Source: Hydrangea macrophylla (lineage: Eukaryota > Streptophyta > Magnoliopsida > Cornales > Hydrangeaceae). From it: DNA of 64,000 bases. Shown here one piece after another: positions 1-12,676 of this stretch (positions are counted from its first letter, which is position 1; each line of letters starts with the position of its first letter). Location: the NCBI GenBank assembly GCA_033977485.1, contig CM066983.1, forward strand, positions 111,009,580-111,073,579, given 5' to 3'. A model generated the notes under the pieces. That model was given only the letters and a program-made list of their open reading frames with translations, was not told the DNA's origin and did no database searches. A program made the translations under genes and the position numbers.

Positions 1-1083
1 CCGTTCCCGGAGCACTTACGAGTGTGCACCAAACCGTTACAAGAGTCTTCAATATCTCCCAAAGAAGAAAACCTCTTCTTTGCAATCAAGGGTTACTAAC
101 CCTCACTCTTTACAAATTGATTTGAATACAAATTGAAACTCTCTATATAGAGTGGAGAATACAAATAACGCTCACTACAATTTTGCTCTCTCAAGAAATA
201 CAAATGAAAGATTTGAGCAAATTGATAAACTCACACAACTAGGGCTCAAATGATAATGTTTAAAGATCAAAGAGATGTGTGATCAATACTATGTTTTCCA
301 ATCAAAATCTCAACCCCAAATAGCTTGGGAAAACATGTATGTATAGGCCTTGGAAGATTATAGTCGTTGGTGGCAAGTTTGGTAATTAAAAACCCCTCTA
401 AAAACTAGCCGTTATTGCCTTCCAGGTCGCTTCAGTCGACTGGGCCTTGAAGCAGTCGACTGGTCCTTGAAGCAGAGATGTGTTTACAGAGGGTTCTGCT
501 TGAATTCTGCTCACTTCGGTCGATTGCATCGGGCCCTCAGTCGACTGCCCCTCCCTGTTTGACAGCCAGACACCTCTCCACTAAAATGGCCATAACTCCC
601 TCTACAAAAATCGGATTTGCAATCCGTTTGATGTTTTGGAAACTAGATTCAAATACCTTTCCAACCATATAAGATTCAACATTTAATTATTTTCCAATTG
701 GTCGGGGCATTGCTTTAAAGATGACCCACTTAAAATTTATTTCCAAAGCTTTAACTTTTAGAGTTTGTTTGAGCCCCTATGAGTGTGAGATCAAGATGCC
801 TTACAATGATGGTCCTAGACTTCAACCAAGGGTGAAATATCTTCAAGTCTTCAAGCTTGATCCTTGTTGAGCTCCTTGTAATCTTGATCTACATCAATTA
901 AATCTCATGCACACAAAGATGTTAAAACATTGATACAAAATTAATACATGAGATTATATATGAGCATAAAAATGACTATGATAATAATAAGGAATGAAAC
1001 AATATGAATCATATAATTATCATAGCATATTTGACATCATCAAAACATAATTAAATATGCCTTAATATACTTTAAGGCTAACA
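1..1083 (-). mobile_element. Copia-type LTR, partial (cut by window start)
   Basis: Read on the minus strand, the sequence starts with TGTTAGCC at 1083 and runs as a non-coding, LTR-like block to the window edge. It carries several copies of the palindrome CAGTCGACTG (about 429-545). The opening TGTTAGCC is typical of Copia LTRs of the Maximus/SIRE type, but no internal domain is in view, so the superfamily is inferred. Whether this is a solo LTR or the end of a full element lies outside the window. Confidence 0.55.
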
Positions 1084-1311
1084 TTTAATTTAGGTTCAAT
1101 TTGTGTGAAAGATGTTCAATAGGTTAGATTTTGTGAAGTATTAACATGTTTTATATGCAAAGCTTACTATTTTTTTCTCTGTTTTTTTTTTTTTGGACGA
1201 TAGTAGTTTCATTTCAATTTCATTACTTTTCCATTTAATTACTTTTCTGTACATATAGCTTTATATCTCTGTAATTATTTAAGTTCAAAGAGCATCCACA
1301 GTGGACTCTTA

Positions 1312-4298
1312 GGCATCGTTTGTTTGGCGGATAGGATATAGGGTATTGTATTAAAGTGTAGTTAGTTATCCTGGGATAACTAACCACAGGATAAAATAGT
1401 GCAGTATTATTTTTATACTGTGTTTGGTTCGTGTCGGATTATACTGCAGATAAAATTTAATTAATCCAATACTGTGTTTGGATGACCGTGGTATAAACCT
1501 GGATAAGTCTAAACTTTCCAAAAATACCCTTTTGTGAAAAAATAACCAAATTACCAAAATACCTTCAAATCAAGTATTTTCTATAACATCAACTACAAAA
1601 ATTTATCCGAAAATATTAAAAACTAGAGAGCCAATTTCAAACATAAGCAAAGTTTAATACAATACAATCAACATTAATGAATTACAACAAATAAGTTTAT
1701 CAAAGTACAACAAATGTCAATAAATTACAACCATCAAGTTTAATAAAATACAACTATTAAAAAAAACTCTCATAAAACAAGTATCAATGAGCTTTTCCTC
1801 GGTTTTCCGTTTTCCAATTCTCTCTCCCATGTTAGATGTTTCAACGGCATCAAAGTAACCATCACCAAGCTCAATGGATAGTTATCTCCACGAATATTCT
1901 GCAACTCAAGTCATGAACAATTATCTAATTTCACTTGAAAAGAAAAAAAGTATATATGATATGTGTTGAACAAAAGAGCCACAATTGATCTAAAACAGCA
2001 CAATTGATCCAACAAAAATTTCAAACAATCAAAGAGTCCAACAAAATTGGTAACCCATTGGTTACCACATTCAAAATTTTAATCATTTTCTTCAAAACTT
2101 GTAGATCAAAGTAGAATAGCTAATGTTTTACACAGATCTAAGACTACTGGTAACCATGTAGGCAATAGCTTGGGTGCTTACACTAAAGAAACAACCACAA
2201 AGGCAACCATAGTTAAACATTGCTAAATTCTTAGGAGTTACAGGAGAAAGTCCCATCCATAATGAGTTACATATTTCATGGGATGAACCACATTCTTTAA
2301 GTTTGAACAACACAAATGACTTTTCCAATTAATAGCATCAGTAAGATCATTCTGTATGTGAAACAACTCCAACCAACTTTTTAGGCAAGTCCTTGAATTG
2401 AAAGTGTATGGATTTGCTATAAGAAATAATACTCCCTCCGTCCCATAATAAGTGTCCACTTCCTTTTTGCACAATGTTTAAGAAATTGGTTCATTAAAGA
2501 GTCATTTTCCAATTTTACCCTTTGATGTGATGGGTGTTTGACTTTTTGTTTGTTTTGGGACCACAAATAAATGCTTCCTTGTCTTTATTATAAGGGTAGT
2601 TTTGGAAAGTAAGTAAAAGTTATATGCCAATTTAGGAAAGTGGACACTTATTGTGGGACATCCAAAAAAGGAAATGTGGACACTTATTATGGGACGGAGG
2701 GAGTAATAAAAAAAGTTCTTACAAATATGGGAAAAGAGTTGGGAATATTTGTCAATCCAGATAATATTTCATCATATACTCCCTACTAGGGGATTTAGCT
2801 TCATAAACCAATTACTACTATGCATGAAAAACAAACTAGAATGAAATTCACAAACCTTTAGCTAGAACTTTCAATGATCTGAAAAATAAAAGAAATTAGT
2901 ACAACTAGGTTAAAGAAAACATAAACTAAACTGAGTAGTTGAGCATTTCAAATCATAAACTCCAATGTCATATCACAGGCAAATAAACAAGGGAAATTTT
3001 TTTTCTCAAATTAGAAGGAGTGACACTAATAAAAAAGATTAATTAATTATTAAACTATAAAAGAATATCATAAACTCAATCAAACTCAGCTATAAGAAAC
3101 CTCCCAACTATATAATTGTCATCCAATCTTACTTCTTCTTTTTTCCCGAACAGTAGACGTAATTTCACTATTAAAATCTCCTCAAAGGATAATTTTACCC
3201 ATATTCCAAGCCAATATCCCCCCAAATTACATATGATAATCTTGCTAATTATCCCATCACTCTCTTAGGAAAATTCTCAAACATGTAATATGCAACATAC
3301 TAAGACACCCAAGAAATTCAACCCCATTAAAGCTAGACTCTCCCCCAAAATACACCAAAAAGATAAAGACCTCAAACTAGTGAACACCTGCTACAATGCC
3401 AAAGGATTGAACAAAACCAAATACATCACTCACCTGCTGCATCATGACAAGAATGAGCTAACTACTCACTGACTGCATCATATCACTCACCCAATTTGTT
3501 ACATATATGAACAGATTGGGATATGTAGGTAGTATACTAGGGAATATGTGACTACAACATGTTCATGTCCTCCAGTGAAACTTTCTTTTCTTTATTTATG
3601 GTCCCAAAATCTAAATTTTTATTATCATAAATTTTGTTGGGTTGTTTAAATCTACTAATATCTAAGAAAAAATCAACAGGAACTTATTATCCAAACTTGA
3701 AAACATTATGAGCAACCAAACAACTAGGATGATCGGTAATATAGTAGATCTATGAAATATAAGTGTAGATCTAGCATAATATAAGCAAAAGTACATGGAT
3801 CTATCATTTTATCAAGCATTTCATCAAAACCTAGTTCGAAAATCGAAAAAGAAGGAGGAACCTGGTGTCGTTTCCTTGTCCCCGACATTGCCTACTGACA
3901 GTGACGTTGGTGCTTTCTCTCGCCGGTGACGCCTTCTGCGGTCAGTGTCGATTCGCGGTCGTCTCTTCTCCTCGTCGCTGTGTCGCCTCCCCTTCTGCTC
4001 TTGATGGTTTTTGAGAAAATGACGATATGAGATATTGTAAGCAAGAAGAGGGGTATTTATATGTCGGGGGTAATTTGGTCATTTAGCCCTACAATCCTAC
4101 TAACTCTTATCCACGCTTGTTTAATACCACCCCACCCCAGTTATAGTTTTATCCCCCTTAGGAGGCATTATTTTTAACCACACCCCTCAATCCCTTGAGT
4201 TAAATAATCCCTTAAAGTGCCCAACCAAACACAATATAAACTAAGATTGGACTATTTTAGTCCAATCCCCTCATTTTATCCGCCAAACAAACGAGCCC
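1312..4298. mobile_element. PIF/Harbinger non-autonomous element with TTA duplication
   Basis: The ends form terminal inverted repeats: GGCATCGTTTGTTTGGCGG on the left, and GGGCTCGTTTGTTTGGCGG on the right when read inward. Both ends are flanked by the trinucleotide TTA (1309-1311 and 4299-4301), the target duplication typical of PIF/Harbinger. The 3.0 kb interior has no recognisable DDE transposase or Myb-like ORF, only short decayed reading frames, so it appears non-autonomous. A Stowaway MITE is inserted in it. Confidence 0.8.
2432..2703. mobile_element. Stowaway MITE (Tc1/mariner type)
   Basis: A 272-bp element starts with CTCCCTCCGTCCCATAATAA and ends with its reverse complement. It is flanked by TA on both sides (2430-2431 and 2704-2705). 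This is the classic Stowaway terminal sequence and duplication. It is nested in the Harbinger element and so is younger than it. Confidence 0.92.
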
Positions 4299-4301
4299 TT
4301 A

Positions 4302-4891
4302 GTGTAGGACATCTCAGTGGAACTCAGTTTGGGACGTTGGCTAACAAGAGTTAAACCTAGCAAAACCTAACTTTGTAATACAACTAAATTTCACTAATGC
4401 ATGGCCACACGGTTTCACTAATGCATGGCCACACGGCACACATGCCGTCCCCACCACCACAAAGCAGACACTGTACTATGCCAATCTCAAACACAACACA
4501 AATGTATTGTACTATTGTCTCACTCCCAAATGCCACAGCGTGAGCTCTTTTTGCTATTGTGTGTTTTTATCATTGTTTGCAAAGCTCCATTTCGTCACAA
4601 ACGGATTTAGGAGTGCCATTTAGTTACTACACATGCATAAAACCTGTACCACAATTTAACTCAAGTTTAAGCTTAGTTTTGGTTGCCCACAGCCCACTGC
4701 TCTGAGAGGGTGAAAATAACATGGTTTCATGTTGTGTTGACATAGCTCTTTAACTCCACAATTGCACAACTGTCCACCACAATTTTTATCACTATTCTAC
4801 ACCCCTCAGCCACCTCACCATAGTAGATGATAAAAGAGTTTTGGAGGTTTGAAACAATTATCAACAATCACAATTTCACTGCATAATTCAA

Positions 4892-4928
<37 letters not shown>

Positions 4929-5331
4929 CAATCACAAAATATTGGAGCATACCCATCGAAGCAAAAAAACTTCAAAACTCTGAGGATAGTGGCAACAGAA
5001 ATCAAAGGCAAACATGTGACCGAAGCAAACAACTGCAAACCAAAGTGCTGTGCACCTGGTAACATAAAGAGATTAAAACCAAATTTTAAGTAATAAGCTA
5101 CACTTTAAAATATCATTTGAGCTGATGTTTAAACAAAAATTACTTATTCCTGGCAAGAAAGTGGACACTAAACCATGGGAAGGAAAAAACTCAGGCAATT
5201 AGGCAAAGTGACTTATTCCAGTAATTTTCCTCCCATTTTAACAACATTTCATGTCTTAAAACAAAACAAAACAAAACAAAAAAGACATCATCAAAACTGA
5301 TAAAATATTAACTCTAAGGCAGAAAATAAAA
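4302..5331. other. RPL4 downstream region, no gene seen
   Basis: This is the 3' flank of RPL4. It holds a short tandem duplication around the phrase ATGCATGGCCACACGG (about 4395-4436) and a 29-base poly-A run at 4897-4925. No coding segment is supported. The polyadenylation site of RPL4 should lie here. Confidence 0.5.
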
Positions 5332-6981
5332 TCACTGGGAAACTCCCAACCACTTCGTGAAGTTGTCAAATTCAGCATAATCACTGTCCGAGATCATTGT
5401 CTTGTACCATGCCTTGCCTGCGGCCTTGATTGCAGTTGCCTCCTCCTAACAAAGATACAAGTGAAAAAATGAGTTAAATGGAACATTTAGTAAGATTACA
5501 AACTTCTGTACACAAGAAAGCATGGCATATAATCTAAGTTCTAATTTTTCATGGATAAGCTGCATAAAAGGAAGCATAGCTAACATGACAATGTCCACCA
5601 TGGCAAAATTACAGTGCACAAGCATATATATATATATATATATATAGAATCCTGCACTGACCGAGAAAATAGACCGTTGTATGTATCACCGTACTAATGT
5701 ACGTGGATGTGGTGCTTTAGCTATAAGTTTGGGATGACAGGTAGAGTGAGATTCATCAGATCATAATACAACATACAATGGTTGTAATGAATACTCTCTC
5801 TGAGCAATGCCGTTGGTTGGAGGATCGTAAGGGATTAGAAGCATGATATACACGGTTAGGATAAATAAATAAATAAAACATAAAAGTCGTGAATTACATC
5901 ACTTGAAACACATAAAGGGGAAATATTCAAGCTTTAATCAATCAAAATATGAAGCCATATGCCATGCGAAAATTAGTTGGGTAAATTTCAGATAACAGCA
6001 CTTCAGATTAATTAAGCTGCCAGAGAAGTTGTAGGGAAAACACCCACAAGAAGAAACCAAAATAATAACCCTACTAAGACACCAAAGTTTGCACAACCAA
6101 ACTTTGAGCGAACCGCAGGCAAATGTGAAAAACCAACTCCCATATGACAACTGAGCAATTTGGCAGATGCCATGATTTTAAGATCAGGTTCAATCTTGTT
6201 CTCACTTACTATCTAGTTTTTGTGAATGTTGATTTAACAGAGAAGTACTCTTTGATCAAACACAGAGTTCCATGTAAAAGCATCTACCAAACGGTCCAAA
6301 CACTTTTAAGTATGCACTGGTTCTTTAGTAAGTAATAGAACCGAGACTTGTAGTAGCTAAACAACACCTAAGCTACTAAAATTTTGCAAAGTGGGAACAA
6401 AAAATGTGAATGAATTCTGAGAAAACGTATCTAGAACAATTCAAACAATGGAATTGCAAAAAACAAAATTGTAAATTAACGACTCAGGACAACAGAATTC
6501 ATTACATTTCTCTAAATGGTAGCAAAGTTGACCAACAACTTGTAAAAGAAGCTATGAAAACAAAACAAAAATGTACGTAATATATTAGCAAATTTCGGGA
6601 TTTGAACTTAAATTTGACATACTGAATCAGACAAATTATAAAACCAATTGGACCGAACATGAAAAACAGTAAGTTTTAACAGAATTTCAGAACTTCAACC
6701 ATGATTCATAATCAGTTAAAAAATTGTTCATGCTTGAATGCATATTACAGTTCAAATCATTAACAAAAAATTTATATGGAAAAAAATAAATAGAACCTTA
6801 TCAAATAAGGTCATATTTCAAAATGCTAAAATAAGGCACAGTCACAAATTATTATTATCACGACAAATCAAGAGGTTCAGAATATTGTAACCCAGAAAAC
6901 CTTCAAGAAATTTTTTACAAGTTATCCAACCTTCAAGAAATTTAAATTATTTAATCCATAGGCAAGCTGGGAATAGATGTT

Positions 6982-7045
<64 letters not shown>

Positions 7046-8933
7046 TAAAACTAAAAAGAGGGACAAATTTACGAAAGGAATGCACAACCAACTCAACAAG
7101 TGAATCCTCTCATCACATTTTCCTAAAAATTGTAATGGCTCATTAGACATTACCAATTTACCAGTCCTTTTTTTCCAAAAATAAGTATATGTAGCAAGTA
7201 AATAGACAAATACAACTGTATGACATGAGCAAGCGTTGTTAAAATAATCAGCATAAAGAGCAGAAACACTAAAATCTCTGGTAACATATGACTATAGAGG
7301 ATAACAAGAGCTTAACATACATAGCATGAATAACTTCCATAAAGTGAAGCATCACATCAAATAACAGCATTCTCCCATATTTGAAAAACTAAATAACACC
7401 ACTTCAATATCCATTTCCCAGATTCATACATGTGCGAGCTCGAGTTATTGGATTAGTCTCTGTGTATTGATGACAAAACTGTAACCCAAACATCAAGCTT
7501 TGCAGTCTGCAAACCACCACCATTATAACTCATGGATGGTCATTAGTTCCCCAAATCACACAGACAACTAATAGAACTAGTACAAACAACTAAATCAAGC
7601 CAGCGAGATGGTTATATCTTCCCTAATACACACAGACAAGCCCATCAATGCGCAAAGATATAGATCATAAGCACCACATCTATAACAAATACAACCCATT
7701 TAAACTAATAAGACATGTAAAAATATGCACGTATACACTAAGAATTAGGCATTGATCTACAACTACAAACACATAAATATGAAGATTGGACAAATTCAGA
7801 TAACAATGGATGAATAAGAATACCTTAGTGATTGACTTCCTCTTCTTATCGAGCTTCTCCTTCTTCGCCTTCACGCGCTGCGCCTCAGCCAAAAGCGCCA
7901 TCCTCCTGGCAGTCTTAGCATAAGGATTCAACTTCAACAGGGTATTCAAATTCTTCAGCGGGTTCTTCTTCAATGGCGCCCTCTTCACATCCTTCTTAAT
8001 CGGCCTGACAACAGACTGCACTTCATCAGAGTTAATAATCCTAGCCAAGTCAGCATTCACCATCTTCGACCTGGGTAGCACATACCCCATCTTCTTCTCC
8101 GAAGCCTTCTCGAACGACCCATAGATCGAATCCAACTTCTCAAAAGCTGACTTGGTCCACACAATAAACCTCCCGAGATGGCCCCCCGGAGCGAGTTTCA
8201 GCAAATTGAGTCGCTCGACATAAGCAACCTCGACTCCAGGAATGTTCCTGAAGGCCTTGACGAGCTTCGAACCCTCGGTTCCATACACAATGAGTGGGCC
8301 CTTGCGAGAAATGTATCGGCGGTTACGCATTTTACCTTTTCCGGGACGAATCGAGTGGCTGTCCTTGGCCTTCTCGGCGTCGGAATAGGCACCGATGTGC
8401 TTGAGAACTTTGATCGCGCCTGAGGTTTTTTCAACGCTCTCGACAGAGTCGTTGATCACGAGTGGGATCTCAGGGACCGACTCGATCTTGTGGCCTCGGG
8501 ACATGACGAGAGAGGGCACCGCGGAGGCGGCGATCGCCGACGCGACGGCGTATCGTTTCTGGTTGACGTTGATCTTCCGGTGCCATCGCCGCCAGATCTT
8601 CGTCGGAGCGAATATGCGGCCGCCACGGCACATGTTTCCGAAGGCGCCCTGGCCGGCGCGGTGAGTACCGCCGCCGGGGACACGGGGGATACGAGAGACG
8701 GCGCGGCCAGTACCCCAGGACTCGGCAGAGGTCTGGTGGCCGGCCTTCTTAGAAACGGCATAGGGCTGGCGGCTGTTTTTGGAGATGTTGGAGTGGACGA
8801 AGTTGACAATGTCAGGTCGGATCGAGGCCTTCATGACGTCCGGCAAGGGGAGGGTGTTGGAGTCGCCGTCGGTGGCCATGTCGGACTCCAGGGAGTGGAC
8901 GCTGACCAGAGGGCGGACAGCGGCGGCGGCCAT
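5332..8933 (-). CDS. RPL4: 60S ribosomal protein L4 (uL4), two exons
   Basis: Cytosolic large-subunit ribosomal protein uL4, which lines the peptide exit tunnel through its long internal loop. CDS exons on the minus strand are 8933-7824 (370 codons) and 5445-5332 (37 codons plus stop), with a GT-AG intron in phase 0 (donor GTATTC, acceptor TTGTTAG). The 407-residue product has the usual plant length. The N-terminus [16 protein letters not shown], the loop block [16 protein letters not shown] with FGNMCRGGR, the block [18 protein letters not shown], and the C-terminus ending [12 protein letters not shown] are typical of plant L4. An in-frame ATG at 8978 lies 15 codons upstream, but family alignment favours the MAAAAV start at 8933. 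The CDS is intact and richer in GC than its surroundings. The first exon is one large block, so the gene is unlikely to be a retrocopy. Long frames on the other strand over this exon are shadows. Confidence 0.97.
5446..7823 (-). other. RPL4 intron with microsatellites
   Basis: A 2378-bp intron between the two RPL4 coding exons. It contains an AT dinucleotide run (about 5625-5645) and a long TAA trinucleotide run (about 6981-7043). No second gene or clear transposon was recognised in it. Confidence 0.85.
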
Positions 8934-8978
8934 TTCTGGTGGGAAGTGAGAGAACACAGAGAGAGGTGGAAGTGGCAC

Positions 8979-8986
8979 TAGGGTTT
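8979..8986 (-). promoter_or_regulatory. telo-box (AAACCCTA) upstream of RPL4 start
   Basis: The minus strand reads AAACCCTA about 45 bases upstream of the RPL4 ATG. Telo-boxes near the start of ribosomal protein and other translation genes are established plant elements linked to growth-dependent expression. The sequence match is exact; its function here is inferred. Confidence 0.6.
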
Positions 8987-9122
8987 TTAGTTAGAGGCTG
9001 AAATTTGGGTTTCGGTATTTTTATTTGGGTTTTGTTAACACGTGTTCTTAGGGTATATGTTAAAGTTCTAAAATTGAAAATAAACAAAAAAGACAAACAC
9101 TGAACTCTACACCGCACACTAT

Positions 9123-9751
9123 CAGTCTGTTTGGTATGCTACAAACAAGAAAAGAATTGATTTGCAATTCTTGTTTGTGGCAAATCATGTGTTTGGCTTG
9201 ACACAAAAACTAGAAATGAAATGATTTACAATTCTTGCCAATTCTTGAGAATTGAAATTTTAGGCTAAGGTGAAATCCGACCAATTTTGGTCGGATTTGA
9301 TGAGAATTCAGTGTTGAAATGTGTTCTTCCCAACGTACCCTCGTCTTCTTCGTCGTTCTGGTCGTCTTCTTCGTCGTTCTTCTGGTCTCCGTCTTCTTCG
9401 TTCGTCTTCGTCGTTCGTCTTCTTCGTTTGTCTTCTTCGTCCTTCTTCATCACAGCTTCTTCTTCTTCAAGGTCTGATCTCTTCTTCTTTTTCTTCTTCT
9501 TCTTCTTCTTCTTTAAGGTCTAATGTCTTCTTCACAGCTTCTTCTTCAGGTCTGATCTCTTCTTCACATCTTCGAAGGTTTGTTTGGGTATTTTAGTAAA
9601 TAACTATAATTCTTTTCAATTCTATTCTTTTCATTTATGCTTTAAACCAAACAGGAGAATTAGAATTGCAAATCAATTCTATTCTTTTCTTTTCTATTCT
9701 ATTATGTTCAATTCATTTCTATTCTATTTTACAATCATACCAAACGGATTG
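9123..9751. mobile_element. MITE-like element with TTC-rich core
   Basis: The left end reads CAGTCTGTTTGGTATG and the right end, read inward, reads CAATCCGTTTGGTATG. Subterminal stretches rich in GAATTGA / TCAATTC mirror each other. The middle (about 9340-9570) is a pyrimidine-rich TCTTC/TTCGTC tract that opens long but meaningless frames. The target duplication is not clear, so the superfamily is left open. Confidence 0.5.
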
Positions 9752-9814
9752 TATAATCCACACTATACCCCTTATTTATTTTTACTTTTAAAACCTTAAC
9801 ATATGTCCTAAGGG

Positions 9815-11030
9815 TAGGGGTGGCAATCGGGTCGTGTCGGGTCATAATCGTGTCGGGTCATTGTCGTATCGGGTTATAATCGTGTCATTCTTAACGTGTC
9901 ATAATCGTGTCGGGTTATAATCGTGCCGGGTCATATACGGGTCACCCGTTTAACCCGTCTAACCCGTGTAGGGTGTCATCGGTTCGGTTCGGATCGGATC
10001 GGATCGAATCGAATCGAATCGAATCGAATCGAATCGAATTTTTTTTTTATTTTTTTTCTTCATGTTTTGAAAACCAACCGAAGTGGTCGATTCGATCTAT
10101 TTTGCCAATTTTGGCGATCAAATCAATTTTTTAGTTGTAAGTAATTTAAGAAACCCAATCGGTTAGCTCGGTTCGACTATTTGAAATAAGCTTACAGCCC
10201 TACTAAGAATACAAACAAGTCTTCATCAAATGTATCAATTATTAACACGTACATCTTAAATACCAAAATACTACAAATATAGCAATATCTAACTATTATA
10301 AACTTAACACCTAAGCACATCCACACAAACTGAATAAGAAGAAATATTGTTTTTACTAACAGTATAAAAAAATTTCTTCACTTGCCATCCATCAAGAATC
10401 AAGATTAACAGTTGTATTTATCTAATTGACTAATTTGTCTCCCTCCCAATCCAGCAATCCTAGCGGGCTTCTTCCCTTTTTTTTATTTCTTTTTTATTTT
10501 TTAATTATTTTTTATTTTTATTTTTTATGCAATGCTTGATGCATGAATGCTTCCAGGCTCCAGTTTCCAGGCTCCAACTTCCTTCGTCCCTTATTAGTTA
10601 TTAATTATTATTTTTTTATTACATTAGTTAATAATTATTATATATAAATTTACTTGTTTGGTAAGTTGACAACTACTCTCTTTTTTTTTTAGCAAAAAAA
10701 AAAAAACAATTTTAGTTTATCTATATCTATATATTTTTTAAATATTTTTTTTCTCTCAAAAAAAAATATTTTTTTTTAATTTTTTTTATATTACTTTTAT
10801 TTTAGACTTCCAGATTATTACAAATTATTTTTAAAACAAAAAAAAATGCCCTAACTACACTTAAATACTTAATCGGGTTAAACGGGTTAGACGGGTTGAC
10901 CCACTTCAACCCGTTTATTAATCGTGTCAAACGGGTCGACTCGTTTATGACCCGTGCCCTTATACGGGTTACCCAAATCTGTTTATTTTCGTGTCGGGTT
11001 GCCGTGTCGTGTCGAAAATTGCCACCCCTA
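9815..11030. mobile_element. hAT-type non-autonomous element, CGTGTCGGGT subterminal repeats
   Basis: Termini TAGGGGTGGCAA and TTGCCACCCCTA are inverted. They are flanked by 8-bp duplications CCTAAGGG (9807-9814) and CCTAAGGA (11031-11038). Many copies of the CGTGTCGGGT/ACCCG motif crowd both subterminal regions, as expected for hAT transposase binding sites. No transposase ORF is present. A second TAGGGTGTCAT...TTACAGCCCTA pair at about 9958-10203 may be a nested relative, and it carries a (GGATC/GAATC)n tract at about 9982-10038. Confidence 0.85.
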
Positions 11031-11038
11031 CCTAAGGA

Positions 11039-11862
11039 CACATGTTAATAAAACCCGACCTTTTTATTTATAGAATTGGAAATGAAGCCTAATTTACTTA
11101 AGTTTTGACAAGAGATAAGTTGTGTTTGGGTGCTAGGGTTATCTACTACACTTGTAAAAGGATAAGAGTGCGACATAGGTTGAAGGATTTGGAGCTGATG
11201 AAAAATACCCAAATATTATCCCCGGAATATTTATTTGAAGATATGATTAATCTGTTTCAGCCCTTATTGGCTGATATTTCTGGAACTTGCTTCCTTAGAG
11301 ACTAGAGGAAGTTATTGTGTGCTTGTTCTTTTCCTTTGCATCAGAAAAATAAATAAACCTTGAGTCATGTTACCGGGTTTAATTGGATATCAAAAGCTTA
11401 ACACATTCTTAATGTGAATTTAACTTAAGTAATTGTATTTGCATGTTGCCAATGTCGAATATATTCTGAATGGTTCTTATTTGGATATCACTAATTCGGT
11501 CTAGCAGTTGATTAGACTTCATTCAGAAAATTGAATGGACTTATAAAAAAAAATTGAACTCTCTCATTTATTTCTCAAGTTAATGTCCAGTTCTAATGAG
11601 CTCTGAAGCTGCTTTTTTTCGAGAGCATTTTTACTCACCCAAAAATGGTCACTCATTACTCACTTAGGCCTCCACTGGGTGACATGTGTTATGTTTCATT
11701 CTCATTTTATTCTTGTGTAATCAACATAATTACTGAAATTTGACACATATCACCCAATAGAGGCATGGGTGAACAAAAATGTTCTCTCTTTTTTCCCACA
11801 CTATTATAGAGTGCTTATTAACCTTGAGCTGGTATTTAACTCCAACTTAAGGAGTTTGGAAT
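11039..11862. other. intergenic, no feature supported
   Basis: AT-rich sequence between two hAT elements. The longest frame (about 66 codons) has no recognisable domain, and I do not call a gene. Confidence 0.4.
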
Positions 11863-11870
11863 ATCACTAG

Positions 11871-12348
11871 CATGGCCGGCCCAAAGGGAGGGCCAAAGGG
11901 GCAACCGTCCCGGACCACCAAAGTTCATAAAATTTTGAGGGTTTTTGTAAAATTTTAATAATTAGATTTTTACTTTGAGAATTTAGTATTTTATATTTAG
12001 ACATCTCCCAATGCCCAATTTAGTGTCATCAACTACATATATATTGATACACATGTATATAAAACTCAAAAGTGAAGGCCCAAGAATTTTGAAAACTATA
12101 TTTTTAGTGTAAAATTTTATTGAGTTTTAGAAATAGGCCTCTCTAGAATTTTGAAAAATATCATACAATGTTTAAGTTTCACAAATATACTCATAGACCC
12201 CAAAAAAATGACCAATTATTATTAGCAAATCCTAAAAAAATTGACAATTATGTATAAGTAGATCCCAAAAAAATCGCTTTGGGGGCAGTATAAGGGCCTC
12301 CCTTTTAATAGCTCGTTCCGGACCTCCAAATACTCGGGACCGATCCTG
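11871..12348. mobile_element. hAT-type element with ATCACTAG duplication
   Basis: The element starts CATGGCCGGCCC and ends GGGACCGATCCTG, an imperfect inverted pair with hAT-like CA...TG ends. Identical 8-bp duplications ATCACTAG lie at 11863-11870 and 12349-12356. The 478-bp body is non-coding. Confidence 0.85.
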
Positions 12349-12584
12349 ATCACTAGCTGCATAGAAAATTCAAAAAGCATAAATCACAAATCTGCTCAGA
12401 GTAACTCGCAGTCTAGTGCTAATGGATTCCAAAAGTTCCAAAGAAGGTATAGTTCCCCATTTTCAACTCAGCCAAGTACAGAGAATGAGAAAAGTAGTGC
12501 TTAGAATATAACCATAGCCTCTACAAATAAAGAGCTATAAGAAGTATTCTCAATAATATTAAAGGAGAAGAATTTGAAACTTAC

Positions 12585-12644
12585 AATTGGCTCAAAATCA
12601 GAGCTAGACAAGTTGACGGTGAGGTTTGTTATCAGCAACAAAAC
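12585..12644 (-). pseudogene. Duplicate copy of RVE exon 7, outside the gene
   Basis: This 60-bp segment is a near-identical copy of the 20-codon exon 7 of the RVE8-like gene (16758-16817). It codes [20 protein letters not shown], with one Met-to-Ile change. The flanking AG acceptor and GTAAGT donor are preserved. The copy lies in a larger duplication (about 12400-12674 matches about 16570-16845), 3' of the gene's own stop codon. No copies of exon 6 or exon 8 were found around it. It is probably an inert exon fragment, though it could act as an alternative exon if transcription reads through. Confidence 0.85.
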
Positions 12645-12676
12645 CTACAAATTCCAAAAAATAGACATGAAAAAGT

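Noticed and set aside
427..550. CRISPR-like array from repeated CAGTCGACTG
   Set aside because: The unit is a 10-bp palindrome with irregular spacing in plant LTRs; no leader or cas genes.
2128..2474. Harbinger-encoded protein on the minus strand
   Set aside because: The two short frames do not join into a recognised transposase or Myb-like domain.
8934..8978. Upstream in-frame ATG giving a 15-residue longer RPL4
   Set aside because: The extension [15 protein letters not shown] is not part of the known L4 N-terminus, and a telo-box overlaps the region just upstream; the MAAAAV start fits the family.
8178..8981. Long frames on the plus strand and in other minus frames over RPL4 exon 1
   Set aside because: They are shadows of the GC-rich RPL4 coding exon; only the minus-strand frame matches a known family.
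9287..9596. Ser/Phe-rich frames across the TTC tract
   Set aside because: Low-complexity pyrimidine repeat inside a MITE-like element.
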